From Nymphaea colorata (Eukaryota; Streptophyta; Magnoliopsida; Nymphaeales; Nymphaeaceae): a DNA stretch of 64,000 bases. The notes beneath the pieces are model-generated. The model saw only the letters and a list, made by a program, of their open reading frames with translations. It ran no database searches and was not told where the DNA came from. Position 1 is the stretch's first letter, and each line of letters begins with the position of its first letter. The stretch is from positions 11,470,802-11,534,801 of the forward strand of contig NC_045145.1 in assembly GCF_008831285.2 (NCBI RefSeq). Direction: 5' to 3'. The position numbers and the translations under genes were made by a program. This document shows positions 23,659-34,660 of the stretch, piece after piece.

Positions 23659-24246
23659 TGCATGGTTTTGCACCATATACAACTTGCCTTTTAGAAACCA
23701 GAATCGTTCCTTTGTTAATCCTTTTGTAAATAAGTCTGCAACTTGTTCATCTGTACGAACATAAATAGGCTGAATTTCCTTGTCTTCCACCTTTTGTCTA
23801 ACAAAGTGTTGATCAATCTCAATGTGCTTTGTTCGACCATGTTGTACGGGATTAAAGGCAATGTTAATAGCTCTTTGATTATCGCACATTAACATTGATG
23901 TTTTAATCTTTTCTCCAATGTCGTCTAGCAAATGTCTAACCCATGTAACTTCAGCAGTACCTGCAGCCATGCATCTGTATTCAGCTTCAGTGCTGGATCT
24001 TGCTACTGCCTTTTGCTTTCGACAACTCCAAGACACAAGATTACGTCCAATGAAAATACAAAAACCAGAAATGGACTTTCTTTGATCGGGATCTCCAGCC
24101 CAATCTGCATCTGTGAATGTCATAAGTTGATGCCTAGTAGTTATATTTTCACTCTTACCATAAACTAAGCCATCTCCTGCTGTCCCTTTAAGATATCTTA
24201 ATATTCTTTTGACAGCATCCATGTGAGTATCTCTAGGTGCATGCAT
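23659..24246 (-). pseudogene. Copia RNase H, cut off by a nonsense codon
   Basis: This frame continues directly from the RT frame after the stop at 24,250-24,252. It carries the Copia RNase H signatures TDADWAGD (catalytic Asp), STEAEYRCMA (catalytic Glu), CDNQRAINIAF (Asp) and HIEIDQHFVR, ending with the LADLFTKGL tail. RNase H would degrade the RNA strand during reverse transcription. The stop codon is a single C-to-T change of a Gln codon relative to the frame, so the domain would not be made as part of Pol unless the stop were read through. The domain itself shows no other lesion. Confidence 0.9.
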
Positions 24247-24249
24247 AAA

Positions 24250-26385
24250 TTAGGATACTTGATTCACAGCATATATAATATCTGGTCTAGTAAATGTAAG
24301 ATATTGAAGTGCCCCAACAATACTTCGATATTGCGTAGGATCTTCATATAACTCCCCATCTTGAGCACTTAGTCTTTGATTTAGAACACTAGGAGTTCCA
24401 ACAGGCTTACAATCAGACATACCTGACTTTTTCAACAGATCCAACGTGTATTTCTGTTGTGTCAATGTGAGGCGATTATTGTGCCTATCAATCTCCACTC
24501 CAAGAAAGAATCGTAAATCACCAAGCTCTTTCATTTTGAAGTTTTGCATCATCAAAACTTTAGCTTCTTCTATGTGTTTTTCTGAATTGCCTGTGATAAC
24601 AATATCATCAACATATATAAGAAGTAAAGTAAATATGTTTTCCTTTCGATAAATGAAAAGAGAGTGATCTAGAGGACATCTCCGAAAACCACATTCTTGA
24701 ATCTTGCAAGAGAAACTGTCAAACCACGAACGTGATGCCCGTTTAAGTCCATAAATAGATTTTCTTAGTTTGCAAACCCATGCATGAGAGTCTCCTTTCG
24801 TGTATCCTGGAGGTTGTTCCATATATACTTCCTCCCTTAAATCACCATGAAGAAAAGCATTCTTCACGTCCATTTGATGTAGTCTCCATCCATATTCAAC
24901 TGCCAATGATATAATCACGCGAATTGTTCCCATTTTGATCACAGGGCTGAATGTCTCATCATAATCTTCTCCATATTGTTGTGTAAACCCTTTTGCTACT
25001 AACCTTGCTTTGTGTCTTTCTATGCTGCCGTCAGGTTTGTATTTAATTTTGTATACCCATTTGGAGCCCACTACGTTCTTTTCGTGTGGCCTCGGAACGA
25101 TCTCCCATGTTCCACATTCATGCAAGGCATCCATTTCTTCTTTCATAGCCTTTCTCCAATGATGTGATTTTGATGCTTGATCAAATGAAGTAGGTTCTTC
25201 CTCCTTGCCAACTTTTGCCATGAATAACTGAAAATCAAGTGATAAAGAATCATAGCTAACCCACATGTGAATGGGATGACGAATGCGTTGGGATCTTCTA
25301 AGGTGGGGCATGTTGTCTTCTTCACTGTGAGCATCTCTGTCCCTTAGTCGTCGACTGTAGATAAGACCCGAATACCGATGTGCATCGTTGCTCTGTTCAT
25401 TATTGTTTTCGTGATGACTTGATGACTGTGTTGGATCTTCTTGATTTTCACTTTGAGCCATATCTGACGGTTGTATTGCTCTCTCTGAATCTTCACTTTG
25501 AGGCACATCATTTTCTATAACAGGATCTGCATTGAATAATTGTGTACTGGTCCAGGGATCATAAGATTCAATGGTCATAGGCATTTCATTTGTATTATCA
25601 AAACTATGTTCATCAAAAATGACATTTCTTGAAGTTTTGATACGTTTAGTTGTTGGATCATAGCATCGAAAACCTTTATATTCATCAGCATATCCAACGA
25701 ATCTACATTGAATAGCTTTGTCTTGAAACTTGTTCCTCAAGGCAGCATCAACGTGAACATAGCATACACAACCAAAAACCTTCAAGTTCTTGTAATCAGG
25801 TTGTTTGCCTAAGAGTGTAAAATATGGCGATTTAGACATCAAGAGTGTCATAGGCAAACAATTTATTATGTATACAGCAGTATGGAAGGTTTCAGTCCAC
25901 AAGGAAATGGGCACATTAGTATCATGCATCATGCTCATGGCGCTTTCAACTATATGTCGATGTTTCCGCTCAACTACACCATTTTGTTGTGGTGTGTAAG
26001 GGCAGGAAATTTGTCTAGTTATCCCTTTTTCACGTAGAAATTCAATAAAATCAAGCGAGGAATATTCTCCCCCTCCATCATATTGAAAATGCACCACATT
26101 GGATGAAAATTTAGTTTGAATCATGGCATAGAAGTTTCGAAATATGTGAGGTACTTCTGATTTGTGTTTCATGAAGTAAATCCAGGTGAAACGTGAGTAA
26201 GAGTCAATGAATAAGACATAATATCTTGACCCAGACATGGAATCAATAGGGGCTGGCCCCCATACATCAGAAAAAATAGTTTCAAAAGGTTTGGAAGCCC
26301 TTTGATTTATATTATGGAAAGGTAAAACATGACTCTTACAAAGTCCACAACTTGAACATTTTTTGACACTTGAAGTAAGAGTAAA
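24250..26385 (-). pseudogene. Copia integrase and reverse transcriptase (broken pol)
   Basis: The frame begins in the integrase zinc region just after the frameshift with gag. It holds the integrase core (LFIDSYSRFTW; YDGGGEYSS with catalytic Asp; NGVVERKHRHIVE with catalytic Glu), a variable linker rich in Ser, Glu and Gln, then the Copia RT. RT motifs include KWVYKIKYKPDGS, DVKNAFLHGDLREEVYMEQP, the catalytic IYVDDIVITG, and FFLGVEID. All catalytic residues I can see are intact. The frame stops at 24,250-24,252 before RNase H. Integrase inserts the cDNA; RT copies the RNA. In intact Copia elements gag and pol are one polyprotein, so the two breaks at both ends are lesions (or sequence errors). 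Confidence 0.93.
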
Positions 26386-26389
26386 CTTG

Positions 26390-27953
26390 ATCTTGGAATG
26401 AGACTATCTGTGACAAGTTTTTCAATGAAATGTCGACCACAGTGTCCTAGCTGACTATGCCACAAATCAGACTCCAAAAATTGGTTAGGGCCCCTTACTT
26501 TTGATTGAAAATGGCAAGAACTTGGCACTGATGACGCATTATGAGAAAGAGAAAATGTCTTCAATCCTATATCAAAAGTGGATGAATCTTTGGGTAGACA
26601 TTCCTTGAGGACGTACATATTCCCTTGACGCTCCCCTCTAGCGAACATTTTCTTCATTTGGAGGTCCTTGACATAGACAGAAGAAGGTGTGAATTCAACA
26701 GAAGAGCTTGTATCATCAATGAGTTTAGAAATGGATATGATGTTCTTTTTGATATTGGGAGCAAGAACAACATTAGACAGTGATAGAGACGAGGATGACA
26801 ATGGAATATGTGCATTTCCAATATGTGTAATAGGATGAGATTTTCCATCACCTGTTATAATGCAACTTCTACCGTAATGAGGGGATAAGTTAGTCAATTT
26901 ACCTGCATTTCCTGTCACATAGGTAGCTGCACCTGAATCCAAGAACCATTCTCCCTGCTCATTTTGCTTTATAGTCATCTTTGAGAATGCGGCCATCAAT
27001 AGCTGTTGCATATCTTCAGCGGTGGATTTAGAACTTTGTCCTCCTTGTTTATAATCATGTCTTACTCCTTTGTTTTTATTTTGAGGATTAAACCAACATT
27101 GTGCCTTCATGTGTCCTTTCTTGTTGCACTGAAAACAAATTGGTATTTTTCTTGAAGTATCCAAAGGAGACATACCTTGGTTATGTGGTGTTGGTAGAAT
27201 GCCACGACCACCATGGTTGGAGTTCCCATGGTTCTTACCAAACTTTACATTCATAGCCAACACATTTTGGGAGTTCCCTTGATCAGTCCTTTCAATGACT
27301 CTTTTCATATTCATTTCATGTTGGAGAAGTTTACCTTGTAGTTCGTTGAAGGAAGGCAGAACAGGAAGGACCTCAAGAGCTGTAATAAAAGCATGATAAT
27401 CATGCCCAAGTCCATTCAAGGTTTGCTGCACCTTTTCCTTATCAGAAATGTTATTCCCTGAGGCAGCAAGTTGGTCTGCGACGGCCTTAATACGCCCCAA
27501 ATAATCCATGATAGACGTTGAACCTTTGCTCAAATTCTGAAATTCTTTCTTTAAGTACATAATTCGAGCTTCTGATATTTGGGAAAAGGTATCAGAAAGG
27601 GTTTCCCATAATTCTTCTGCAGTACAATCATCAGAAACTGAAAGTAACACTTGTTGAGATAAAGTGGACAAAATATACGCAACCAGACTTTGATCACGTC
27701 TCATCCACATAGCATGTTCAGGATTGTTGTCTTCATGAACAACAATAACTTCTCCTGCCTCATTTTTTATTTCCTGTAAGACGGATATTGGTGGAGCCTT
27801 TGTTGAACCATCGAGATGTCCAAAGAGGCCTTGACTTCTTATGAAAGGCATGATTTGCCTTTTCCAGATCAGATAATTCTCATGGTTGAGTTTTTCGGTA
27901 ATAACGTGAGGAAGAAAACTTGAGGACATGTCAGAATGCGAAAGGTTTTCCAT
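26390..27953 (-). pseudogene. Copia Gag and protease (separated from pol by frameshift)
   Basis: I chose the Met at 27,953 (MENLSHSD) because the longer frame begins inside the LTR, upstream of the primer binding site. Gag shows the UBN2-type pattern: LNHENYLIWKRQI near residue 35, ELWETL and LKKEFQNL around 120-150, and a CCHC zinc knuckle CFQCNKKGHMKAQC at about 272-285. Then comes the aspartic protease with WFLDSGAATYVTG at about 336 (D-S-G active site). The GAG-pre-integrase domain with DLWHSQLGHCGRHF follows at about 26,440-26,480. The frame then loses register with the downstream integrase near 26,380-26,405 and terminates at 26,307. Gag forms the virus-like particle; the protease matures the polyprotein. 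Confidence 0.92.
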
Positions 27954-28158
27954 GACAGCAGAAAGGAACGGTATATAGGTAGAAGATGAGAGGGAAAGAA
28001 GACACGATATAACAAGATGTGTCCTTGGTAAGCAAGAAGAAAAAGGAACAAGAATTGCGCAAGAGAAAAGTAAATTCAGGATAGAGACAAGATGAGAAAA
28101 GAGTTCTAACCAGATCAGACCTGTTTGGGCATTTCGTTTGGTAGAGATAACGTAACCT

Positions 28159-28173
28159 GGCGCTCTGATACCA
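28159..28173 (-). promoter_or_regulatory. tRNA-iMet primer binding site
   Basis: On the minus strand TGGTATCAGAGCGCC begins immediately after the 5' LTR. It is the standard plant Copia primer binding site, complementary to the 3' end of initiator methionine tRNA. Confidence 0.95.
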
Positions 28174-28225
28174 TGATAGAAATGTAGCACCAATATCTGT
28201 AACCCGAAAACAGCACTCACGCAGG

Positions 28226-28265
<40 letters not shown>

Positions 28266-28623
28266 ACAAGAAGAAACTGAGGAGAAGAAGCCGTAGCCAA
28301 AATGGTTTGCACGGCCTCTATTTATAATCTCATTTTCAGAATTCTAAGAGTCTCCAATCGTAGAATCCTAGGAGATTTCACAAGCTCCAAGGACATTAAT
28401 TACATCATAGAAACCTAAGAGACTTCACATATTACAAGGATATTGACTACAACATAGAATCCTAGGAGACTTCCCATATAACAAGGATATTAACTATAAC
28501 ATAGAATCCTAGGAGACTCTTCACATGTTACAAGGACATTAAATATTTTAACACATTCTACAAGGAGGTGGAATCCTAAGAGACTCCTCTTCAACGTGCT
28601 GGTGAAGGATTTATATTTTAACA
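28174..28623 (-). repeat. 5' LTR of young Copia element
   Basis: 450 bp, TG...CA ends, almost identical to 23,178-23,643. In element orientation it is the promoter LTR. Confidence 0.97.
28319..28326 (-). promoter_or_regulatory. TATA box of Copia 5' LTR
   Basis: TATAAATA on the minus strand, followed by G-rich GGCCGTG. It is the best core promoter candidate for the element. Transcription would start about 30 bp farther toward lower coordinates. Confidence 0.7.
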
Positions 28624-28628
28624 TACAC
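28624..28628. repeat. Target-site duplication of young Copia element (right copy)
   Basis: TACAC, matching 23,173-23,177. Removing the element joins the GTATCGGATGGGCC flank on the left to TGTATCATAACATATCGC on the right. Confidence 0.93.
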
Positions 28629-29830
28629 TGTATCATAACATATCGCAAATGTAGTGTAGCGTATTTTAACATTATTTTTTTAATTTAAAAAACATATTAA
28701 AAATTATAAAAAATCCAAAAAACCAGAAAATTAACAAAAAGTCAAAAAAAATAAAGAAAACTGTATTCAATATAAACAAATCATCATACATAAGGAACAT
28801 TTATGTATATCAACAATACTCTCAAAGATAAGAAACCAGAAATTCAAAATAACATAAGAAGCATCCATCACAATTTTAAATTTTAAATTTTATAGAATCT
28901 TAGGAACCAAAAGACTCTTTCTCTAAGCTTCCCACATACCCACTAAGAGAAAGCTTCTTCACCGACTATATGGTACTGTACCCACTAGTTTCTCCAAGAC
29001 TCACTTTCTCAAATTGATGAATCTTTAGTGATTTTCATGAAAATGGGCAAAATCTCTCCCTCCCACGTCTCTTGGAGTCTTTTTGACGCAAGAAAAGAGA
29101 GAGAGAGAGAGGTGTTCAAACTTAAAAACATAATGCAAAAAAGGAGTCAGGCGTTTTTCCCTGTATCGAATGATACGGGGGTGTATTGCCCGTATCATAT
29201 GATACAACGCCCATATCATATGATACAGGCGATATGCTCATATCGTATAGGTTTTCTAAAACTATTTGGTACATATCGTATGATACGCATGTGTATCATA
29301 CGATACAGATAGCATTGCTGAATTGAACTGAGCTGACAGTACTCTTTTTGAAATTTAATTTTTGCTTTACACTTATAATCAAGTGACAGTAATAGAACTA
29401 ACAAAAACAACTTTCCAAGTAATAAAAGTTAATTTTAGGCCTCATGTTCTAATGACATGGATAGTTAAAGCAGGCCTGTCACAGTGTTGGAGTAAAATGT
29501 GCCTCTTTTCCTAAAGTTTAGGCTTAAAATTTGAAGTGGTTGTGTAATTTTTTATATTACAGATATTCCATGGCCACACAAGCTCATAAAATGCAATGAT
29601 CTGTGCATAGATGAAGTCAGTAGTTGTCCTACAATCCAACTTGGTCAGAAAGTGATGTATCTAACATCTCATAGAAAAGTTGGTAACAAAGACATGTTGA
29701 TTGATATAATAAATTTGACAAATTAGCATAATAGAAATTGGTTTGTTGTTGAAGTTTCAAGGATTAGTATATATTTTGAAGCATAGACCTAGCAAAGGAA
29801 TATGGAAAAAGCAATATAACATGGTAACAG
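28629..29830. repeat. Palindrome-rich GTATCATATGATAC repeat DNA
   Basis: At 29,160-29,310 there are several copies of palindromic words built on GTATCATATGATAC and CGTATGATAC. One is a perfect hairpin: 13-bp arms TATCGTATGATAC at 29,274-29,286 and 29,293-29,305, loop GCATGT. The left flank of the Copia element (23,140-23,172, GTGTATCGGATGGGCC) and its right flank (GTATCATAACATATCGC) have the same flavour, so the Copia element landed inside this repeat. No coding potential. I cannot assign a transposon family. The stretch 29,320-29,830 is featureless apart from the kinase exon at its end. Confidence 0.5.
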
Positions 29831-29835
29831 ACTAG

Positions 29836-29885
29836 CATGAAGCCTCTTCGATTGATGTGGGGAGCATAAAAGAGAATGAGGAAGA
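29836..29885 (+). pseudogene. Receptor-like kinase exon, left half (split by Copia element)
   Basis: From a splice-acceptor-like ACTAG|C the plus strand reads an open, Glu- and Ser-rich stretch (ASSIDVGSIKENEED) up to the Copia insertion. The frame continues on the far side of the element, after one copy of the duplication, into the kinase P-loop at 35,007-35,109. This matches the linker between transmembrane segment and kinase domain in receptor-like kinases. Confidence is limited because this half is short and low-complexity. Confidence 0.55.
29881..29885. repeat. Target-site duplication of older Copia element (left copy)
   Basis: GAAGA directly before the TG of the LTR, repeated at 35,002-35,006. 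Confidence 0.85.
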
Positions 29886-30225
29886 TGAAAATGTGACTGT
29901 AACAATTACTAAATGAACATGCAGTAGATAAAGGCAGTAAGGCCAAGTGAAAAGGTATAATCTTTATTCAAGATGACCATTGAATTGTTGTAAACCACAA
30001 CTTATTTGTACAAAGAACAGGTTATATTTTTATACAAGAAAAGAGAGGGAAGAAGGGGCTGAACTAGCCATTGGGCTAATAACAACGGCTCATAAAAGAG
30101 TTGTTGGGACTTGCCAATCACTAGAACAAAAGAGGAAAAAAAATAATAAATGAAGACTAAAAAGAAAAATAAAACGTCAAACCTAACTAAGCTAAAACCT
30201 AACTATGATATCCTATTTCTTAACA
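29886..30225 (-). repeat. 3' LTR of older Copia element
   Basis: 340 bp, starts TGAAAATGTGAC, ends TTCTTAACA. It aligns to 34,661-35,001 with roughly 12% divergence by eye. Confidence 0.93.
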
Positions 30226-30240
30226 CCCCTCCCTTAAACT
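30226..30240 (-). promoter_or_regulatory. Polypurine tract of older Copia element
   Basis: On the minus strand TTTAAGGGAGGGG directly precedes the 3' LTR. Confidence 0.8.
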
Positions 30241-31250
30241 TATGGTATTATCACCGAAAGTTTATTTAAAAGAAAGTTGAATCTGGGAGAACATAGAGGC
30301 TTTGTGAAGAAGTCAGCCAGTTGGAATTCTGATGAGGCATATGGATGCTTGATATTTTTCTTCAAAAATTCTTCACAAACATAGTGACAATCCATTTCTA
30401 TATGCTTGGTTTGTTCATGGAATGTTTCATTCTTGGCAATATAAAGAGAGCTTTTGTTGTCGCAGAACAATCAGTGGGTTCTTCTATTCTTGTTTTCAAT
30501 CAAGGAGTATTTGACGAAGCTAGACAATTTTCATAGTTGTAGAAGTCATGGTTCGATATTCAGCTTTGGTAGAAGAAAGAGAGACTTTCTGACCTTGTAG
30601 TTGAGTGTCTGTCATTTAGATATCCTCTCCAATCAGTAACAGTATAAGCAATCAAGTTTAGAGAGGAAAAAGATGCCATAAATACTTCCTTATTTATTGA
30701 CCCTTTGATGTATCTAATGATACGAAGAACAGCTCCCACACAACACTTGATGGAGCATGCTGACATTGACTTACTCTATGAACTAGATGAACAATATCAG
30801 GGTGACTGATGCTAAGGTATATTAAAGATCCTACCAGCAGTTAGTAGGGAGTGGGATTGGTGAGAGAACTTTATCATCAATCTTTATTTTGCTTCCTACT
30901 AATTCAGGAGTTTCTGTGATGTTATCATTTGTTATACCTGACTTAGCAATAATCTATGCAGCAAACTTAGTTTGTGATAGAAAATAGCCTCTAATAGAGT
31001 ATGCAACCTCAATACCCAAGAAGTACATTAGAAAACCTAAATCTTTCATTTCAAAGGTTTTTTGCAGTAGATTCTTACATTCTTTAATACCTTTTTTGTC
31101 ACTACCTGTGATGATCGTATCATCAACATATAGTAAGAGAATTATGATACCTGCAGTAGTATTCTTAACAAACAAAGCAGTATCAGTCAAACATGAGTGA
31201 AATCTATAATTTGAGATAACAGAGTTAAAACGATCAAACCAAGCTTTAGG
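30240..31250 (-). pseudogene. Copia RT C-terminal part and RNase H, degenerate
   Basis: At 31,190-30,954 the minus strand encodes the RT active site LLLYVDDTIITG (YVDD intact), FEMKDLGFLMYFLGIEV and FLSQTKF. At 30,766-30,560 RNase H begins with RIIRYIKGS and a modified catalytic region (TVTDWRG where TDADWAG is usual), followed by a frame break. At 30,470-30,240 the RNase H end reads [22 protein letters not shown] and LADFFTKPL. The frames are disjoint, so no Pol could be made. Confidence 0.85.
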
Positions 31251-32815
31251 GGCTTATTTGAGGTCATATAGAGCCTCTTTAAGTGTAAGAATTTTTTCTT
31301 GTGAAAGTGACAAACCTAGTGGTATTTTTGTGTAAATGTTTTCCATAAGATCTCCATTTAAGAAAGCATTCTTAATACTCATTTGATAGATATTTCAATT
31401 TTTAATAGATGCTAAAGTAATAAGAGTCCTAACAATAGTTATAATAGCTATAGGAGCAAATATTTCCTTATAGTCAATTCCATATTCTTGAGTATAACCT
31501 TTATCAACAAGCCTGACTTTATATCTTTCTAAAGATCCATCATTTTTTCCCTATAGTTTTGTACTTCCTATGTTTGAACTTTTCTCAAGGCACTCAGTTC
31601 TTCTAACATAGCATTCTTCTACTCAAATGTTGATGGTTCAAAGTGAGAGTAGATGGCATTGATTCTAGCTCTATGTGTTGGGGTGAATGTCTCATATGAC
31701 ACAAACATATTGGGTTTTCTTACATTTGTAGTGGATCTTCTAAGGTTGTCTTCATTTGAAGTTGATCGAAGATCAATAGTTTCATGGCGTTCTTTTTCAC
31801 CAATGTTTTGTTGCCGGTTTCTTCTATGATATGTGATTATGTCTTTGGGTACTCCACCATCTTCCTTGTCATTAATGTTACTATCAATATCATACATCTC
31901 ATCATCACATTGGGAAAGATACTTGGATAAAAAAGAATAATCATTGTTGTCTTTAGATTCTGCCTAATTTTTGAATCCATTTTCTTTTTCATTAAACTTT
32001 ACATTCATTGAGTCTATGATTTTGTCTTCGATTGGGTCATAACATTTGTAGACTTTTTGTGTCTCAGAATGACCAATGAAGTCATATTCAATAACCTTTG
32101 AACTTATTTTGTTAGTCTTGTCATTTAAAACAAAACATTTACATCCAAAAATTCGAAGTCTATTGAGATTGGGCTCATATTTGAACAACTTTCCAAAAGG
32201 AGTTGTATTATTTAAAACTTTTGAATGCATTTTATTTATGAGATAAATGGAAGCAATGGTTGTTTCAGCCCAAATGTTTTTAGGTATATTTTTTGGAATA
32301 AGAAGAGTTCTTGTTGTTTTTACTATGTATCTATGTTTGTTTTTTCATAAAGTGCATTTTATTGATGTATCTATGTTTGTTTTTTCATAAAGTGCATTTT
32401 ATTGATGTGTTCTTGGAAATTATTTATGAACTATTTCATAATTTTTCAAATACCTTTTGAATTCATTTGAAAGATATTTACCTCTGGAATCAGTTCGTAG
32501 GATTTTTAGTTTAGCATCAAACTATGTTTTTGCCAAGTTGTGAAAGTTTTTGAACACTTTAAAGACTTCATATTTGAATCTTAGGAAACATATCCAACAA
32601 TATCTAGTGAAATCATCAACTAATATCACATAATAAGATAGCTCGCCTTTTGACATGATAGGAGAGGGTCCCCATACATCATAATGAACAAGCTCAAAAA
32701 GCGTAGAAGAAAAGAAGTTTCTTTGTCCAAAAGATAAAGACTTCTTCTTTCCATGTATGCAATCATTATATTTAAAGTTCTCAATACTAATATCCTTTGT
32801 AGGAATCATCATAGA
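31250..32815 (-). pseudogene. Copia integrase and RT N-terminal part, degenerate
   Basis: At 32,812-32,522 the minus strand encodes CIHGKKKSLSF (integrase zinc region), ELVHYDVWGPSP, YYVILVDDFTRYCWI and a Phe-rich region. At 32,230-31,964 it encodes the integrase C-terminal part with RIFGCKCFV, IGHSETQKVYKCYDP and MNVKFNE. From 31,897 down comes the acidic linker to RT. The segment between 32,520 and 32,230, where the catalytic Glu should be, contains a 40-bp tandem duplication that destroys the frame. Confidence 0.82.
32325..32408. repeat. 40-bp tandem duplication within Copia integrase
   Basis: Two identical 40-bp copies back to back (units start at 32,325 and 32,365) containing TATCTATGTTTG and CATAAAGTGC. 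40 is not a multiple of three, so this alone shifts the reading frame of the integrase. Confidence 0.92.
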
Positions 32816-32939
32816 TAATTTTCTATTGTTTGGATGACCTAATCTTTGATGTCAAATATTGATGTCCACATTTTTCCTCATTCATGTAGTAAAAGTCTCC
32901 CTTTCTAAAACATTCCCCAATCAATCTCCCAGATTGGTA

Positions 32940-34330
32940 ATCCTACACCAAACATTTATTTGATGAGAAAACTTTATCAAAACCAATATCTGAAATTTGA
33001 CATACAAAAAGTTTAGGGACATAACTAAATTTTGGTACAAAGAATTTTTGTTTTTCTCTAAATTCCTTTTCAAAATTTCCAACTCCTTTAACACTCAAAG
33101 TTGTATCATCAGCGGTAACTACAATTGTCTCTTTTCTTGCTTGTTCAAACTTGGTCAAACATGATATATTAGGTGTCATGTGAAATGATGCACCGGAATC
33201 TAGAAGCTAAGGAATCATATTGAGAGTATTGGAGGTGGATGTCGTTGTTGCTAGCGCTTCGGAATTTGAGTCCTTTATTATGGGTTGAAAAGCCAATATG
33301 ATTTGGTTCAACGTTGTGGAGATTGACGCAAGTTAACATCTTTCCTTTTAAACATTTGCAACCTTTCTTTGATCAAAATGTCTAGGGTTGTGTTGCCTGC
33401 CTTGAGAATATGAAGCTCCTCCTTTGAGAAAGTTCTCTCATAATTGTGATTGTCCTTCATTATTGTTTTCCTTCAACTTTGGACAACTAGGTCTTATGTG
33501 ACCTGGTTCATAACAAAAGTGACACAATCTTATATTCCCCTTTATTTTGATTTTTAAAATGAGGAGGTCTAAAAGATCTAATGTTGTTTCCAAGTCTAGA
33601 AGCAGCTAAAACCTTTTCTTCTTCTTGTTTGGAAATGAGGACTCTATCCATTTCTTTAATTAAATTCTTCTAGTTTCTTCTCCACTTAGTTTCGTAAGAA
33701 GTTCATGAGTAAGTGGATGAGAAGCTAAGGATAAAAGAGCTGACCTTATTTGTTCAAATTCGGGTCTTAGCCCTTGAATAAATTTAAAAAAAATCTAAAT
33801 TCATCAACTTCATCTCTCCTAATCTTGTGGCATTGACAATCCATTCCTAGTTTAGGACTAAGTTGATCTAATTCGTTCCAAATACTAGAGATTTTCATAA
33901 AATAATCTCTTACATTTTCTCTCCTTGTTTGATATTTTGGGCTTTTTGAATCAATAGATATTTCCGGGCCATATATTTTTTAGTAAACATCCCTTTGAGG
34001 TATTCCCATACCTCGCTTGCCTTCTCATAGTACATGAGGTTTTAAATAATTATAGGTTCGATACTTCCAGAAATCAATTCTTTAATTCTTGAATTTTTGG
34101 CTTCTCAATCATCTAGTTTCTTATAATATTCATTCATAGCACTTTGTCTTTCTTCCTCATCAAATTCTTTTACAATCACATTTTCTAGGAATGGACGTAC
34201 CTCTTATGAAACCCCATAAGTATTTTCCTTTGACATGCATCTCCAAACATTTAGCTCATAACGTATAGTTGGTTCCATCAAGCTTGTATGAGGCATGATA
34301 GTTTCCTCCCTCGATCGAAATTTTGGAGTC
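32940..34330 (-). pseudogene. Copia Gag and protease, degenerate
   Basis: On the minus strand, 33,520-33,483 encodes the Gag zinc knuckle LCHFCYEPGHIRPSCP (C-x2-C-x4-H-x4-C, intact). 33,179-32,943 encodes the protease part (TPNISCLTKFEQ, DTTLSVKGVG, VPKFSYVPKLFVC). Gag proper extends to about 34,300, with recognisable words only in fragments and several frame changes. Position and order fit the Copia Gag-protease-integrase layout. Confidence 0.78.
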
Positions 34331-34647
34331 GTCCACAAAATCAGCTCTAAATGACTAAGAGATACTTTTAGACATTTCACCTAACAGTTGGTGGTTGATA
34401 ATCTGTAGCGCAATAGTGAAGCAAGATTAAAACAGCACAATATTAAGGTGGTATTGTAGGATAAAAACCCTTCTTCAGAAATACATCAGAAAGAAATTGA
34501 GGGTCACTTAGCTTTCGACAATCTTTGAGATAATTCCACAAACAGGTGTTGATAATATCAACGAATGGGCAGAGTTCGAATGATTCAGTCTCCAAAGATA
34601 GAACAACGACCCAGCTTCAGAATTCCAATAAAAACCAGCCAAAATGT

Positions 34648-34660
34648 GGCTCTGGTACCA
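34648..34660 (-). promoter_or_regulatory. tRNA-iMet primer binding site of older Copia element
   Basis: On the minus strand TGGTACCAGAGCC follows the 5' LTR directly. It differs by one base from the usual TGGTATCAGAGCC. Confidence 0.88.

Larger units (their letters stand above)
23178..28623 (-). mobile_element. Young Ty1/Copia LTR retrotransposon (minus orientation)
   Basis: A complete 5,446-bp element bounded by two TG...CA LTRs, a 5-bp TSD (TACAC), an initiator-Met tRNA primer binding site next to the 5' LTR, and a polypurine tract next to the 3' LTR. The interior encodes Gag, protease, integrase, RT and RNase H in Copia order. Outside a GA microsatellite whose length differs by 16 bp, the LTRs differ at only two positions over about 420 aligned bases (near 23,485 and 23,627). 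That makes it by far the youngest recognisable insertion here. It is nonetheless defective: a frameshift separates gag-protease from integrase near 26,380-26,405, and an in-frame stop (24,250-24,252) cuts RNase H from RT. Confidence 0.97.

Noticed and set aside
27931-28269. Minus-strand 112-codon frame with Ser-Leu repeats overlapping the LTR and gag start
   Set aside because: It reads the GA microsatellite and the antisense frame of the LTR/gag junction. The gag Met at 27,953 explains the region.
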